A stretch of DNA of 43,359 nucleotides from Phycisphaerales bacterium (GCA_020427395.1 JAGQON010000027.1:1-43359); one strand, 5' to 3'; counted from the first letter of the stretch, positions 1 to 10,972 are shown. The notes: generated by a model from the letters alone, not told the origin. Numbers and translations are program-made.

Positions 1-697
<697 letters not shown>

Positions 698-714
698 CAG
701 GGAGCCGCCTACCG

Positions 715-1758
715 ATGGGGGAACGCGACTGGCAATCCAGCGAGTTTGATCGAGCCGACCGCCTCGCGGGGGTCAAGGCCACCCTATCGCGGATATTCGG
801 CGACGGCGAGAACCCGCTCGCATGGGGTTTCAAGGTCGCCAATCTGGGCCCAACCCCAATCAAGGTCCATCTGCTCTTCATCGTTTACCTGCTGGTCGAG
901 CTGATCTTCACCCTCCCCGGCAACCGCGACGGCATCGTCTTCGTGCTCCCACGACTGCTCGCGATCGTCGCGCTGGTCCTGATCCGAGAGATCGTCAGAA
1001 CCATCGCCGCCAAGCGACTCGGCGGTAACCCGATCGACATCATGCTCTGGCCTCTCGGCGGGCTCACCCAGCCCGAGCCGCCCGAGAACTGGGCGTCACG
1101 AGCCAGAGTCAACCTCGCCCCGCTCGCCACCAACCTGCTGCTGCTGCCACTGTTCGCGACCCCGCTCTACCTGCTCACCCGAGACTGGCAGCCGCTCCTC
1201 TTCAACCCGCTCACACTCCGAGGTGCCGATACCGTCGTCAGCTTCCCCGATGGCACCACCGCTTGGTGGCTTGTCGCGCTCGGTTCCATTCACGCGGCCA
1301 ACATCATACTGCTCGTTTGCAACCTGCTCCCGATGTTCCCGCTTGACGGCGCACGCCTGCTCGATGCCATCCTCTCCAAATCAAGATCCGACCACCGCGC
1401 CCAGTGGCTCGCCGTCAACACCGGGCTCGTCAGCGCTACCGTCATCGGCATCTTCGCACTCGTCATGCAGGACGCCACCGCCCTCTTTGCCCTCTGCGTC
1501 GTCTGCGGCATCGTCTGCTCCATGCAGCGACGGCAGCTCCAGTTCCTCGCGACAGCCGACATGATCCCGGGCCTCAGCAGTGAACGATTTGACGCGTCCG
1601 AGAACCTTGACAAAGACACGCCCGTACGAAATAGGATCAATCAGGACGAGATCGATCGGATTCTCGCCAAAATCTCGTCAGAGGGAATCGGTTCACTCAC
1701 CCGCAAGGAACACAGAACACTGAAGCGGGCGACAGAAACCAGCCGACAATCCCAATAA
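715..1758 (+). CDS. M50/site-2-protease-like membrane protein lacking the HExxH histidines
   Basis: A 347-residue polytopic membrane protein with the fold signature of site-2 proteases. The second half of the active site is intact: NLLPMFPLDGARLLDAI matches the NxxPxxxxDG motif. The zinc-binding HExxH is degenerate: the position reads REIVR in LIREIVRTIAAKRLGG, directly before WPLGGLTQPE, which aligns with the usual HELGHALAARRLGG...LPLGG. Glu is kept and both His are Arg, so I infer a pseudoprotease. The last ~35 residues (DEIDRILAKISSEGIGSLT) resemble the tail of the rhomboid encoded next. A GGGAG Shine-Dalgarno lies about 10 nt before the ATG. The role is unknown; a scaffold or chaperone for the neighbouring rhomboid is conceivable. 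Confidence 0.75.
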   Translation: MGERDWQSSEFDRADRLAGVKATLSRIFGDGENPLAWGFKVANLGPTPIKVHLLFIVYLLVELIFTLPGNRDGIVFVLPRLLAIVALVLIREIVRTIAAKRLGGNPIDIMLWPLGGLTQPEPPENWASRARVNLAPLATNLLLLPLFATPLYLLTRDWQPLLFNPLTLRGADTVVSFPDGTTAWWLVALGSIHAANIILLVCNLLPMFPLDGARLLDAILSKSRSDHRAQWLAVNTGLVSATVIGIFALVMQDATALFALCVVCGIVCSMQRRQLQFLATADMIPGLSSERFDASENLDKDTPVRNRINQDEIDRILAKISSEGIGSLTRKEHRTLKRATETSRQSQ

Positions 1759-1781
1759 TCGACCGTTCTTTGGGAGTCTGC

Positions 1782-2705
1782 ATGGGCATCTACGATCGCG
1801 ACTATGTCAACTCAAGCAGGGGGATGGGCGCCCCCGGATCGCCAGGCGGCTCCGGACGCCTCTTTGCCCGATCGCCCGACTGGTCTGTCACGACCTGGCT
1901 GATCGTCATCAACATCGTCATCTTCGTGCTCATGCTCCTGATCCGCCCCTATGTTTGGGACGCAGGAAAACTCACGCTCGGGCTCGCGTACGGGCGGCTC
2001 GAAGTCTGGCGACTGATCACATTTCAGTTCCTCCACTCGCCGACAAGCCTTATGCATATCGGCTTCAACATGCTCGGGCTCTGGATCTTCGGCCCGATCG
2101 TTGAGCAATACCTCGGCGGCAAAAAATACCTCGCGTACTACCTCACCTGCGGACTCTTCGGCGGGCTGCTCTTCATCGTCCTCAACTTCCTCGGGCTCAT
2201 CATCAAGGCCCCCATACCCGGGCTCCTCGACATCAACCCCGACACCCCTCTCGTCGGCGCCTCGGCCGGCGTGTTCGGCGTCATCGTCGCCTGTGCCAAG
2301 ATATCGCCCAACTCCGAGATCGTCCTGCTCTTCCCGCCCATCCCGCTCAAGATGAAGACCTTCGCGTACGGTTATGTCGCGATCGCTCTCATCAGCCTGC
2401 TCATGGGTGCCCAGAACGCCGGCGGGCAGGCCGCACATCTCGGTGGCGCCATCGCGGGATTCATCCTCATCCGCAAGTCCCACCTCCTGACCGATTTCTT
2501 CGATGTCTTCGGCGACTCACGCGACCCCAAGCCCGGCAAGAACAAGAAGAAACCCAAGAAGTCCGCCTACCGCAACTACAGCAACGCCGAAGGCCCGCAC
2601 CCAGACGAGATCGACGCCATCCTGGACAAGGTCCACAAGAAGGGCTTCGCCTCGCTCAGCGAGAAGGACAAGAAAAAGCTCCAGCAGGCGAGCAAGGAAC
2701 CCTGA
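1782..2705 (+). CDS. Rhomboid family intramembrane serine protease
   Basis: A 307-residue rhomboid with six or seven hydrophobic segments. The catalytic serine is in GASAGVFG (about residue 161) and the catalytic histidine in QAAHLGGAIAG (about residue 219). The loop Asn of the HxxxN motif is in HIGFNMLG (about residues 92-96), so the enzyme looks active. Rhomboids cut transmembrane helices of substrate proteins. A Lys-rich linker (GKNKKKPKK) leads to a cytoplasmic tail, HPDEIDAILDKVHKKGFAS, similar to the tail of the upstream S2P-like protein. The ATG at 1782 is preferred because GGGAG sits 5 nt upstream; a TTG at 1770 overlaps that site. The gap to the S2P-like gene is 23 nt, indicating one operon. 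Confidence 0.9.
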   Translation: MGIYDRDYVNSSRGMGAPGSPGGSGRLFARSPDWSVTTWLIVINIVIFVLMLLIRPYVWDAGKLTLGLAYGRLEVWRLITFQFLHSPTSLMHIGFNMLGLWIFGPIVEQYLGGKKYLAYYLTCGLFGGLLFIVLNFLGLIIKAPIPGLLDINPDTPLVGASAGVFGVIVACAKISPNSEIVLLFPPIPLKMKTFAYGYVAIALISLLMGAQNAGGQAAHLGGAIAGFILIRKSHLLTDFFDVFGDSRDPKPGKNKKKPKKSAYRNYSNAEGPHPDEIDAILDKVHKKGFASLSEKDKKKLQQASKEP

Positions 2706-2717
2706 TCCAATCGCACC

Positions 2718-2723
2718 TACGCT
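2718..2723 (+). promoter_or_regulatory. TANNNT box 6 nt before tgt start
   Basis: TACGCT ends 6 nt before the tgt ATG. There is no Shine-Dalgarno sequence between it and the start. As a -10 element it would place the transcript start at about the A of ATG (leaderless). No clear -35 is seen. Confidence 0.5.
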
Positions 2724-2729
2724 CTTGCG

Positions 2730-4004
2730 ATGTCATCGCCGATCTCGTTCACCATCAATGCCACATCGGGTCACGCACGCACCGGACGCGTCGAAACCCC
2801 GCACGGCGGGTTCGATACACCCGCGTTCATGCCCGTCGGAACCAAGGCCTCGGTCAAGGGCATCTTCCCCCATCAGGTCCGCCAATCCGGTGCCCAGATT
2901 CTCCTCAACAACACCTACCACCTCATGCTCCGCCCCGGCTCCAAGCTCATCCAGCAGCTCGGCGGCGTGCACAGGTTCATGAACTGGGACGGTCCGATCC
3001 TGACCGATTCTGGCGGCTACCAGGCCTACTCCATGGCCGACCTCAACGCCATCGACGAGGACGGTGTCTCCTTCAAGTCCATCCTCGACGGTTCAACTGT
3101 CCGCCTCACGCCCGAGATTGCCATCCAGGTCCAGAACGAGCTCGGCCCCGACATCATCATGGCCTTCGACGACTGCCCGCCCTCCGTCGATCCGGACGCC
3201 GGCCCGACGAACCAGGTCCGCATCAAGCAGGCAGCCCTGCGCGATTCAATGAAGAAAAAGGGCTATGACCACGACGCCCGTCTCAATATCGCCAACGAGC
3301 GCACTGTCCGCTGGCTCGAACGCTGCAAGCAGGCCCACGCACGCCCGAATGAGCAAGGGCTCTTCGGCATCATTCAGGGGGGCACCGACCTCGCACGACG
3401 CGACTGGTGCGTGGAACGGATCTGCAATATCGACCTGCCCGGTTACGCCATCGGCGGCGTGGCGGTGGGTGAGACAAGCGATGACATCGCACGCGTCGTC
3501 CGCCACACCGCGCCCCAGATGCCCAAAGAAAAACCCCGATACCTCATGGGAGTCGGCTACGACCGCGATATCACCGCCGCCGTCCTCGCCGGCGTGGACA
3601 TGTTTGATTGCGTGCTCCCTACCCGCAATGGGCGGAACGCCAACGCTTTCATCGCCGACCCCGAGTCCATCGGAACACTCCGCCTGCGAAACGCCAAGTT
3701 CGCCCTAGACGAAGCACCGCTGGATCCCGGCTGTGACTGCCCTGCCTGCGACCCGGCCCGGCACGGCTGGGCCACCTACGACGCACGCCACTTCTCAAGG
3801 GCCTATATCCGCCACCTCTTCCTCGCCGGCGAGATGCTCGGTCCCATGCTCGTCACGCTCCACAACCTGCGGTTCTTCCAGCGCCTCATGGATGACCTGA
3901 GACTGGCCATCAACACCGACGACTGGAGCGACTTCAAGCGCAAACGACCCCGATTGGCCCCGATCGTCGATCAGGCAATGAGAAACAGCACACAATCCAC
4001 CTGA
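2730..4004 (+). CDS. tgt: Queuine/preQ1 tRNA-ribosyltransferase
   Basis: A 424-residue tRNA-guanine transglycosylase that exchanges guanine 34 of GUN-anticodon tRNAs for preQ1 in bacteria. Diagnostic motifs are in order: DTPAFMPVGT near the N-terminus, ILTDSGGYQ (catalytic Asp about 93), GIIQGG, GGVAVGE, and FDCVLPTRNGRNA (second Asp about 293). The canonical form of the last motif is TRNARNG, so Ala and Gly are swapped here. The C-terminal zinc site CDCPAC with a later His is present. Length is slightly above the usual ~375-residue enzyme. The gene begins 24 nt after the rhomboid stop and precedes yajC-secDF, an order common to many bacteria. A TANNNT box suggests its own leaderless promoter. 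Confidence 0.95.
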   Translation: MSSPISFTINATSGHARTGRVETPHGGFDTPAFMPVGTKASVKGIFPHQVRQSGAQILLNNTYHLMLRPGSKLIQQLGGVHRFMNWDGPILTDSGGYQAYSMADLNAIDEDGVSFKSILDGSTVRLTPEIAIQVQNELGPDIIMAFDDCPPSVDPDAGPTNQVRIKQAALRDSMKKKGYDHDARLNIANERTVRWLERCKQAHARPNEQGLFGIIQGGTDLARRDWCVERICNIDLPGYAIGGVAVGETSDDIARVVRHTAPQMPKEKPRYLMGVGYDRDITAAVLAGVDMFDCVLPTRNGRNANAFIADPESIGTLRLRNAKFALDEAPLDPGCDCPACDPARHGWATYDARHFSRAYIRHLFLAGEMLGPMLVTLHNLRFFQRLMDDLRLAINTDDWSDFKRKRPRLAPIVDQAMRNSTQST

Positions 4005-4115
4005 AAGTTCGGGCTCTGATCACCCAATCAAACCCGATTTCTGACCACGCAGCAAAGATTCCCGACCTATCATCCCCACCCGTCCACAGGGACAGATCCC
4101 GATGAAAGGGCACGC

Positions 4116-4592
4116 ATGACGCACGATATCAACATGCCCACGGCATGGTTCACTCCCGCTTTGCTCCAGGACGCCCCTTCGGGCGGTTCGATGCTGGGCG
4201 ATCCGACGAACTCAAACGCCCTGCCGGCCACCACGGCCGACGGCAGCGCCCAGCCCACCCAGGGCGGACAACCGGGCGGAATCATGGGGCAGATGCCCTT
4301 CCTGATCCTGCTGATGTTCGGCGCGATGATCCTCATGATGTCCCTCTCTGGACGCAAGGATAAGAAGCGACGCGCACAGATGCTCTCATCGCTCTCCCGC
4401 AAGGACAAGATCCAGACCGCGGGCGGGATCATCGGCACCATCGTCGAGATGAAAGACAACGAAGTGCTTGTCGAGACTGACAAAGCATCGCACACACGCC
4501 TCTGGCTCACCAAGGGCTCCATCTCCTCGGTGATCAAGCAGGCCAAGAGCGCCGAAACAAGCGACGAAGACACAAGCGCCGCCAGCGCCTGA
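4116..4592 (+). CDS. yajC: Sec translocase accessory subunit YajC
   Basis: A 158-residue YajC-family protein, which associates with SecDF at the SecYEG translocon. One transmembrane helix (MPFLILLMFGAMILMMSL, about residues 63-80) is followed by the basic RKDKKRR stretch. The typical small cytoplasmic domain comes next (DKIQTAGGIIGTIVEMKDNE, VLVETD). The N-terminal ~60 residues are an unusually long Gly/Pro/Gln-rich extension compared with ~110-residue YajC proteins. GAAAGGG lies 6-12 nt before the ATG as a Shine-Dalgarno. The gene directly precedes secDF (53 nt), the classic yajC-secD-secF order. Confidence 0.92.
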   Translation: MTHDINMPTAWFTPALLQDAPSGGSMLGDPTNSNALPATTADGSAQPTQGGQPGGIMGQMPFLILLMFGAMILMMSLSGRKDKKRRAQMLSSLSRKDKIQTAGGIIGTIVEMKDNEVLVETDKASHTRLWLTKGSISSVIKQAKSAETSDEDTSAASA

Positions 4593-4645
4593 TACCGATC
4601 CACGCACGCACTCACGAGCGACACTGACCCTCGAGGTTTTTACGC

Positions 4646-7600
4646 ATGCGACACTTTGTCCGCAACATCATGATCGCCCTCTTCCTGATCATCGTCTCGG
4701 TGTGGTCCGCGTACCCGCCGGGAGAGAAGATCGGACTCGGCAAGGACCTGCGAGGCGGTGCCTCACTCATCTACACCGTCGAGCTCGGCTCCACCGAGTC
4801 GCCCGACGATGTCATCCCCAAGGTCATCGATGTCCTCAAGCGCCGTATCGACCCCAACGGCCTCTTCGAGATCTCCATCGTCCGCCAGGGCCAGGACCGC
4901 ATCGAAATCACGATGCCCCTCCCCTCGGACAATGTGAAACAGCTCAAGAAACAGTTCGAGGACGCCCTCTCGCAGCTCAGCGTCACCTCGATCGATGAGG
5001 ACGAGCTCGAACGAATCATGCGCCTCCCCGAGGAGGAGCGGGACGCCCGGATCAATGAAATCGGTGCGTCCAGCGAGACCGTCAAAAGCACGCTCACCGA
5101 TGCCTCGGAAGCATTCGACGAAGCCGCGTACTACCGGCAGCAACTCATCGTCAGCGAAGTCAGCCCCGATGTAGACGAGCAGACGCTCGACGAGCTCGCA
5201 GGCAAGGCCGCCGAAGCGCTGATCCGATACGAGGTCGCAAGCGAAACAGCACTCGCCACCGCAATCTCTCCCGAAGAAGTCAAGCGTGCACTCGAGCGAT
5301 CCAACGAAGAACGCGCCATCCGCGACGGCGACAACTTCATCAAGCTCCCCAGCCCGCGCGAGCGTGCCCTCGAAAAAATCCGCGAGCAGTATCCCGAGAT
5401 CAAGGACCAGCTCGATCGCGTGATCGCGGCCTACGACGAGTACAGCAATAACCGCAACTCGCTCGACGACACCAACGACCTCAAGCGACTCGTGCAGGCC
5501 TCGGGTGTGCTCACCTTCCGCATCACCGTGGACCCGCAGGGCTCCTCGGGCGCGGTTATGCACCCGGAAGAACTACGCCTCCGCGAGCTGCTGCGTGAGA
5601 AGGGCCCCAAGCAGGCCAACGCCCGCGATGCCCGCTGGTTCAGGATCAACAAGATCGATTCATGGTACGATTCGGTCGAAGGCTATAACCGACTCGTCGA
5701 GAACCCCTCCGCCTACTTCCGTACCTACGGCAGCACCGGCTATGTCGTCGAAGAATACAACGACGACTACTACATGCTCTGCTGGGACACCCGCGACCTG
5801 CGTATTACCCAGGACGACTCGCGTTGGAAGGTCTCGCGTGCCTACCAGACCGCCGACTCGCTGGGGCGCCCCGCGATCGGCTTCGAGATGGACCCCGCCG
5901 GCGCCGCCCGCATGGGCGACCTGACCGGCACCAATGTCGGCAACCGCATGTGTGTGCTGCTCGACGACGAGGTCTACACCGCCCCGAACCTCAACGCCCG
6001 GATCACCAACCGAGGCATCATCGAGGGCGACTTCTCCATGGAGGAGATCAACTACATCATCCGCGTCCTCGGTGCCGGCTCGCTGCAGGCCAAGCTCTCA
6101 CCCGAGCCGCTCAGCGAGAACATCATCGCCCCCGAACTCGGGCAGGATAACCTCGACGCAGGCATCGACGCAGGCAAGTGGGCACTCGTCATTGTCTCGG
6201 CGTTCATGCTCTTCTACTACCTCGGCTACGGCTTCGTGGCCGTCCTCTGCCTCAGTGCCAACGCGATCCTCATCCTCGGAGCCCTCGCCCTCTCGCGTGC
6301 GGCACTCACGCTCCCCGGCATCGCAGGCATCATCCTCACCTTCGGTATGGCCGTGGACGCCAATGTGCTCATCTTCGAGCGCATCCGCGAAGAGCTCAAC
6401 ACCGGACTCGATCTCCGCCAGGCCGTGCGTCTTGGCTACGAGAAGGCCCTCAGCTCGATCGTCGACGGCAATGTCACGAACCTCATCGTGTGTATCGTGC
6501 TCGCCAATGTCGGTACGCAGGAGATCCGCGGCTTCGCAATCACACTGGGCATCGGCGTGGTCTGCACCATGATCTCCGCCCTCTTCTTCTCGCACATCAT
6601 CATGGTCGCACTGGTCGACAAGATCCGCGTCAAGAAGCTCGTGATGCTCCCAATGATCATCAAGCCCCTGGAGAAGGCCCTCCAGCCAAATATCAACTGG
6701 ATCTTCCTCCGCTGGTTCTCCGTGTTCATCTCGGTCTTCTTCGTCGGGCTCGGCATCGTCATGATCGTCACCCAGCGCGACAAGATGCTCGATACCGAGT
6801 TCCGAGGCGGCACCCAGATCACGCTCTCCTTCAAGGAAGACCCGTCCAGCCCCGGCACCAACCTCACCATGACCCGACCCGAGGTCGAGGCAACGGTCCA
6901 CGCCCTGGGTGAGGGCAATGAGGAGATCCAGCCGCTTCGCAACGCGGAAATTCTCCCCATCAACCCTGAGGAAGACGGCCTTACCGCCGACACCTTCTCG
7001 ATCAAGACCACGGCCACCAACAAGGACGATGTCGCCGAAGCCATCGTGCAGGCCTTCTCGGATTACCTCGATGTGCCCCCAGCGCTGCGATTCGACGGCG
7101 CGGACCTCGTCGACTCTCAGGCCGCCCCGGTCTACGCCATCACGGCACCACGCCTGGGCGATAGCATCAACCGATCGCAGTACCTCAACAATGTCGCCGA
7201 CTTCGACGGTGGGGTCGCGATCGTGCTCGAGAATATCTCGCCTGCCATCAGCGTTGATAACATCCGAGATCGACTCGCGATCACACGCCAGAAGGACGAC
7301 TTCTCGGATGCCGTAGGCCGCAAGCTCGATATCGTTGTGCTCGAGGGCACCCCCCAGAACGCCACAAGCGTCGTGATCCTCGTCCTCGACCCGACCCTCG
7401 ACTTCTTCACCAACCCGGAAGTCTGGCAGAGCGAGGTCGCCCAGCGTGAGTGGGACCTCGTCATCGCGGCCCTCGCCAACTCGTCCGACGAGCTCAGCGT
7501 CCAGTCGTTCTCCCCGGCCATCGCCGAGAACTTCCGCGCGACCGCCTTCGCCGCCATCATCCTCTCGCTGATGCTCATCCTGATCTACATCTGGGTGCGA

Positions 7601-8134
7601 TTCGGCTCCGTCCGCTACTCTGCGGCCGCGATCGTTGCGCTGCTCCACGATGTGCTCATCGTGATTGGCCTCATCGCCTTTGCCGAGATCCTCTACGAGC
7701 ACGAATCGTTCTCGTCGATCTCCAGGGCGCTGATGATCGAGCCCTTCAAGATCGACCTCAACCTCGTCGCGGCGCTGCTGACCCTTATCGGCTACTCGCT
7801 CAACGACACCATCGTCATCATGGACCGCATCCGCGAGAACCGCGGCAAGCTGCCCTACGCGTCCAAGGCCGTGATCAACCGCTCGATCAACGAGACGATC
7901 TCACGAACCCTGGTGACATCGGGCACCACCCTGCTGGCGATCCTCCTGCTCTACATCGACGGCGGCCCCGGTGTCCACGCATTCAGTTACGCGCTGCTTG
8001 TCGGTGTGCTCGTGGGTACCTATTCCTCGATCGCCGTCGCATCGCCCCTCGTCTGGAGCCGCAAACGCGATATTTCCGATCGACGAGAGCGTGAAGAAGC
8101 CGAACTCGCCGCCCTTCAACAGGGCGAAGAGTAA
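4646..8134 (+). CDS. secDF: SecD-SecF fusion, protein translocase subunit
   Basis: One 1162-residue protein carries both SecD and SecF, which use the proton gradient to pull exported proteins through SecYEG. The SecD half has an N-terminal helix, DLRGGASLIY (about residues 34-43), a very large periplasmic P1 region, and the six-helix block with GMAVDANVLIFERIREEL (about residue 566). The SecF half begins near residue 690 with its own helix, DTEFRGGTQITLSF (about 714) and YSLNDTIVIMDRIREN (about 1050). P1 contains a charged, helical ~180-residue stretch (about 100-285) not found in short SecD proteins. There is no frameshift between the halves; the fusion is genuine. CGAGG serves as Shine-Dalgarno. 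A strong terminator follows the stop. Confidence 0.96.
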   Translation: MRHFVRNIMIALFLIIVSVWSAYPPGEKIGLGKDLRGGASLIYTVELGSTESPDDVIPKVIDVLKRRIDPNGLFEISIVRQGQDRIEITMPLPSDNVKQLKKQFEDALSQLSVTSIDEDELERIMRLPEEERDARINEIGASSETVKSTLTDASEAFDEAAYYRQQLIVSEVSPDVDEQTLDELAGKAAEALIRYEVASETALATAISPEEVKRALERSNEERAIRDGDNFIKLPSPRERALEKIREQYPEIKDQLDRVIAAYDEYSNNRNSLDDTNDLKRLVQASGVLTFRITVDPQGSSGAVMHPEELRLRELLREKGPKQANARDARWFRINKIDSWYDSVEGYNRLVENPSAYFRTYGSTGYVVEEYNDDYYMLCWDTRDLRITQDDSRWKVSRAYQTADSLGRPAIGFEMDPAGAARMGDLTGTNVGNRMCVLLDDEVYTAPNLNARITNRGIIEGDFSMEEINYIIRVLGAGSLQAKLSPEPLSENIIAPELGQDNLDAGIDAGKWALVIVSAFMLFYYLGYGFVAVLCLSANAILILGALALSRAALTLPGIAGIILTFGMAVDANVLIFERIREELNTGLDLRQAVRLGYEKALSSIVDGNVTNLIVCIVLANVGTQEIRGFAITLGIGVVCTMISALFFSHIIMVALVDKIRVKKLVMLPMIIKPLEKALQPNINWIFLRWFSVFISVFFVGLGIVMIVTQRDKMLDTEFRGGTQITLSFKEDPSSPGTNLTMTRPEVEATVHALGEGNEEIQPLRNAEILPINPEEDGLTADTFSIKTTATNKDDVAEAIVQAFSDYLDVPPALRFDGADLVDSQAAPVYAITAPRLGDSINRSQYLNNVADFDGGVAIVLENISPAISVDNIRDRLAITRQKDDFSDAVGRKLDIVVLEGTPQNATSVVILVLDPTLDFFTNPEVWQSEVAQREWDLVIAALANSSDELSVQSFSPAIAENFRATAFAAIILSLMLILIYIWVRFGSVRYSAAAIVALLHDVLIVIGLIAFAEILYEHESFSSISRALMIEPFKIDLNLVAALLTLIGYSLNDTIVIMDRIRENRGKLPYASKAVINRSINETISRTLVTSGTTLLAILLLYIDGGPGVHAFSYALLVGVLVGTYSSIAVASPLVWSRKRDISDRREREEAELAALQQGEE

Positions 8135-8167
8135 GCTCTGACCCGGAATCTATTGAGATCACCCCAG

Positions 8168-8197
8168 CCGCCCCGATACACTCTCGGGGCGGTTTTT
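8168..8197 (+). terminator. Rho-independent terminator after secDF
   Basis: CCGCCCCGA (8168-8176) pairs with TCGGGGCGG (8184-8192) across a 7-nt loop, then TTTTT (8193-8197). It lies 33 nt after the secDF stop and ends the tgt-yajC-secDF transcription unit. Confidence 0.9.
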
Positions 8198-8224
8198 CGT
8201 TCCCCCAGAGGCCGAGATCAAGCC

Positions 8225-8926
8225 ATGATGATGGACGAACGCACATCCCGGATTTTCATCGGCCTGTGCCTCCTCGTGCTCGTCTGGATCGGTGTCTACT
8301 GGATGTGGCAACCCAGCCGCGAACACAAGACTCCCCGGATCACCTTCGAGCAGCCGGTTCAAACCGACCCGATCCCGCAGCAACCCGAAGACACCTCCGA
8401 CCAACCCAGCATCATCGATCAAACCCGTATCGCCCGTACTGGCGATCCGGAGCCGCCCGTCACCACCGGGCCAACCGGTCCGACCCTTCAGGCACCCGAG
8501 TTCTTTGAACACACCGTCCTTGACAAAGAGACGATGCAGACCATCGCCGCCCAGTACCTCGGCTCACGGGAGCAATGGAGCGTCATCGCACGGGCGAACC
8601 CCTTTGTCGATCCGCAGAAGCTCCGTCAAGGCATGATCCTGCGGATTCCCAAGGACCCCTCGAACATCCAGGGACGCGTCACCGGTCGTGAAACACCCGA
8701 AGGCGTCATCGAGTCGCACACCAACCCCGAGGTCAAGGTCATCGAGTATGTCGTTCGCCCCGGCGACTCGCTCTCACGCATCTCTCAACGGATTTACGGC
8801 TCATCACGCCACGCCCGATTCATCTATGAGAACAACCGCGATGTTCTCAAGTCCATCGACGACATCTCCGTGGGGCAGCTCCTGCGTCTCCCGCCCCTGC
8901 CAGAAGGCGAGGGCGAATCGCCCTGA
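8225..8926 (+). CDS. Membrane-anchored protein with two LysM domains
   Basis: About 233 residues. An N-terminal hydrophobic helix (IFIGLCLLVLVWIGVYWMW) anchors the protein. A Pro/Thr/Gln-rich linker follows, then two LysM peptidoglycan-binding motifs. The first runs from HTVLDKETMQTIAAQYLGS to LRQGMILRIP (about residues 98-145). The second is more canonical: YVVRPGDSLSRISQRIYGS to ISVGQLLRLP (about 176-226). No catalytic domain is present, so a role in cell-wall attachment or envelope organisation is inferred. The start is placed at the first of three ATG codons (8225, 8228, 8231). It sits just downstream of the secDF terminator, so it needs its own promoter, which I could not identify. Confidence 0.85.
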   Translation: MMMDERTSRIFIGLCLLVLVWIGVYWMWQPSREHKTPRITFEQPVQTDPIPQQPEDTSDQPSIIDQTRIARTGDPEPPVTTGPTGPTLQAPEFFEHTVLDKETMQTIAAQYLGSREQWSVIARANPFVDPQKLRQGMILRIPKDPSNIQGRVTGRETPEGVIESHTNPEVKVIEYVVRPGDSLSRISQRIYGSSRHARFIYENNRDVLKSIDDISVGQLLRLPPLPEGEGESP

Positions 8927-8932
8927 AATGCC

Positions 8933-8938
8933 TAGAAT
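8933..8938 (+). promoter_or_regulatory. TANNNT box 6 nt before the hldD-like start
   Basis: TAGAAT (5 of 6 matches to TATAAT) ends 6 nt before ATG 8945. No Shine-Dalgarno sequence lies in the intervening CGCACC, which is consistent with a leaderless mRNA. Confidence 0.55.
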
Positions 8939-8944
8939 CGCACC

Positions 8945-9979
8945 ATGAGCGACGCGCAACCCGTCTATATCGTCACCGGCGGTGCCGGATTCATCGGTGC
9001 AAACCTCGTCGCAACCCTCCTGCGTCGCGAGCCCGATGCCCACATCTACATCGTTGATGACTTCCGGACCGGCTCATACGCCAACATCGTCGAAGCGCTC
9101 ACCCGAGCGGAGCTCCCCCCGTTCACAGGTTCCGTGCTCAGCGATTCCGTCGGCGACCTGAGCTGGCAGCCGGCCCTCGTCGGGCTCCAGCCCAAAGCCG
9201 TCTTCCACCTCGCCGCAATCACCGACACTCTTGAGTTCGACGAGCAGAAGATGCTCCGTGCCAATACCGAGCCTTTCGCAGATATCCTCGAGGCCTGCGT
9301 CGAGTGCGATGTCCCACTCGTCTACGCCTCCAGCGCCGCAACCTATGGCTCCCCGCCCCACGCCGAGGACCATATCCCCTTCCCACTCGAGGCGGCGGGA
9401 TCACCCAACAATGTATACGGCTTCTCCAAGTGGCTCATGGACGCAGAGGTCTTCCGCTTCTTCAAGCAGCGCCACGCTCAGGGCGAGCCGCTCCCCCATG
9501 TTGTCGGGCTCCGCTACTTCAATGTCTTCGGCTCGGGAGAGGCACGCAAGGGCAAAATGGCCTCGATGGTCTACCACCTCACCAACCAGATCCTCGACGG
9601 AAAAAGACCCCGACTGTTCAAGATGGGCGAGCACCAGCGTGATCAGGTCTATGTCGACGATGTCGTTGCCTGCACCATCGCCGGGGCCCAAGCGGGCGTG
9701 ACGCCCGGCGTCTACAACCTCGGCTCCGGGCAAACCACCTCGTTCAACGAGATCGTTGATGCCATCAACGAGGCGTTGGGTACAAGCGTCGAGCCCGAAT
9801 ACTTCGAGATGCCACCCGAGATGGTGCCGACATACCAGCACTACACCTGCGCGGACATGTCGATGACCAAGAAGGGCCTTGGGTGGTCGCCGTCGTGGTC
9901 ACCCATGGACGCCATGATCCGCTACGCAAGGCAGATCGCCACCGAACGAAGCCACACTCGAAGCGCGACCAACGCCTGA
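8945..9979 (+). CDS. hldD: NAD-dependent epimerase, ADP-glyceromanno-heptose 6-epimerase-like
   Basis: A 344-residue short-chain epimerase. The Rossmann motif GGAGFIGAN opens the protein, the catalytic Ser is in YASSAATYG, and YGFSK provides the YxxxK pair. Segments typical of HldD rather than GalE are visible: VGLRYFNVFGSGEARKGKM, the MASMVYHLTNQI helix, and DQVYVDDV. HldD converts ADP-D-glycero- to ADP-L-glycero-beta-D-manno-heptose for lipopolysaccharide core. The rest of the heptose pathway is not in the window, so the exact substrate is uncertain. The next gene (UXS-like) starts 18 nt downstream, forming a two-gene sugar-nucleotide operon. Confidence 0.82.
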   Translation: MSDAQPVYIVTGGAGFIGANLVATLLRREPDAHIYIVDDFRTGSYANIVEALTRAELPPFTGSVLSDSVGDLSWQPALVGLQPKAVFHLAAITDTLEFDEQKMLRANTEPFADILEACVECDVPLVYASSAATYGSPPHAEDHIPFPLEAAGSPNNVYGFSKWLMDAEVFRFFKQRHAQGEPLPHVVGLRYFNVFGSGEARKGKMASMVYHLTNQILDGKRPRLFKMGEHQRDQVYVDDVVACTIAGAQAGVTPGVYNLGSGQTTSFNEIVDAINEALGTSVEPEYFEMPPEMVPTYQHYTCADMSMTKKGLGWSPSWSPMDAMIRYARQIATERSHTRSATNA

Positions 9980-9997
9980 TCACGGGGACAACGATTC

Positions 9998-10972
<975 letters not shown>

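Noticed and set aside
6098..7702. A 534-codon minus-strand frame inside secDF
   Set aside because: Acidic low-complexity antisense shadow of a clearly coding secDF region.
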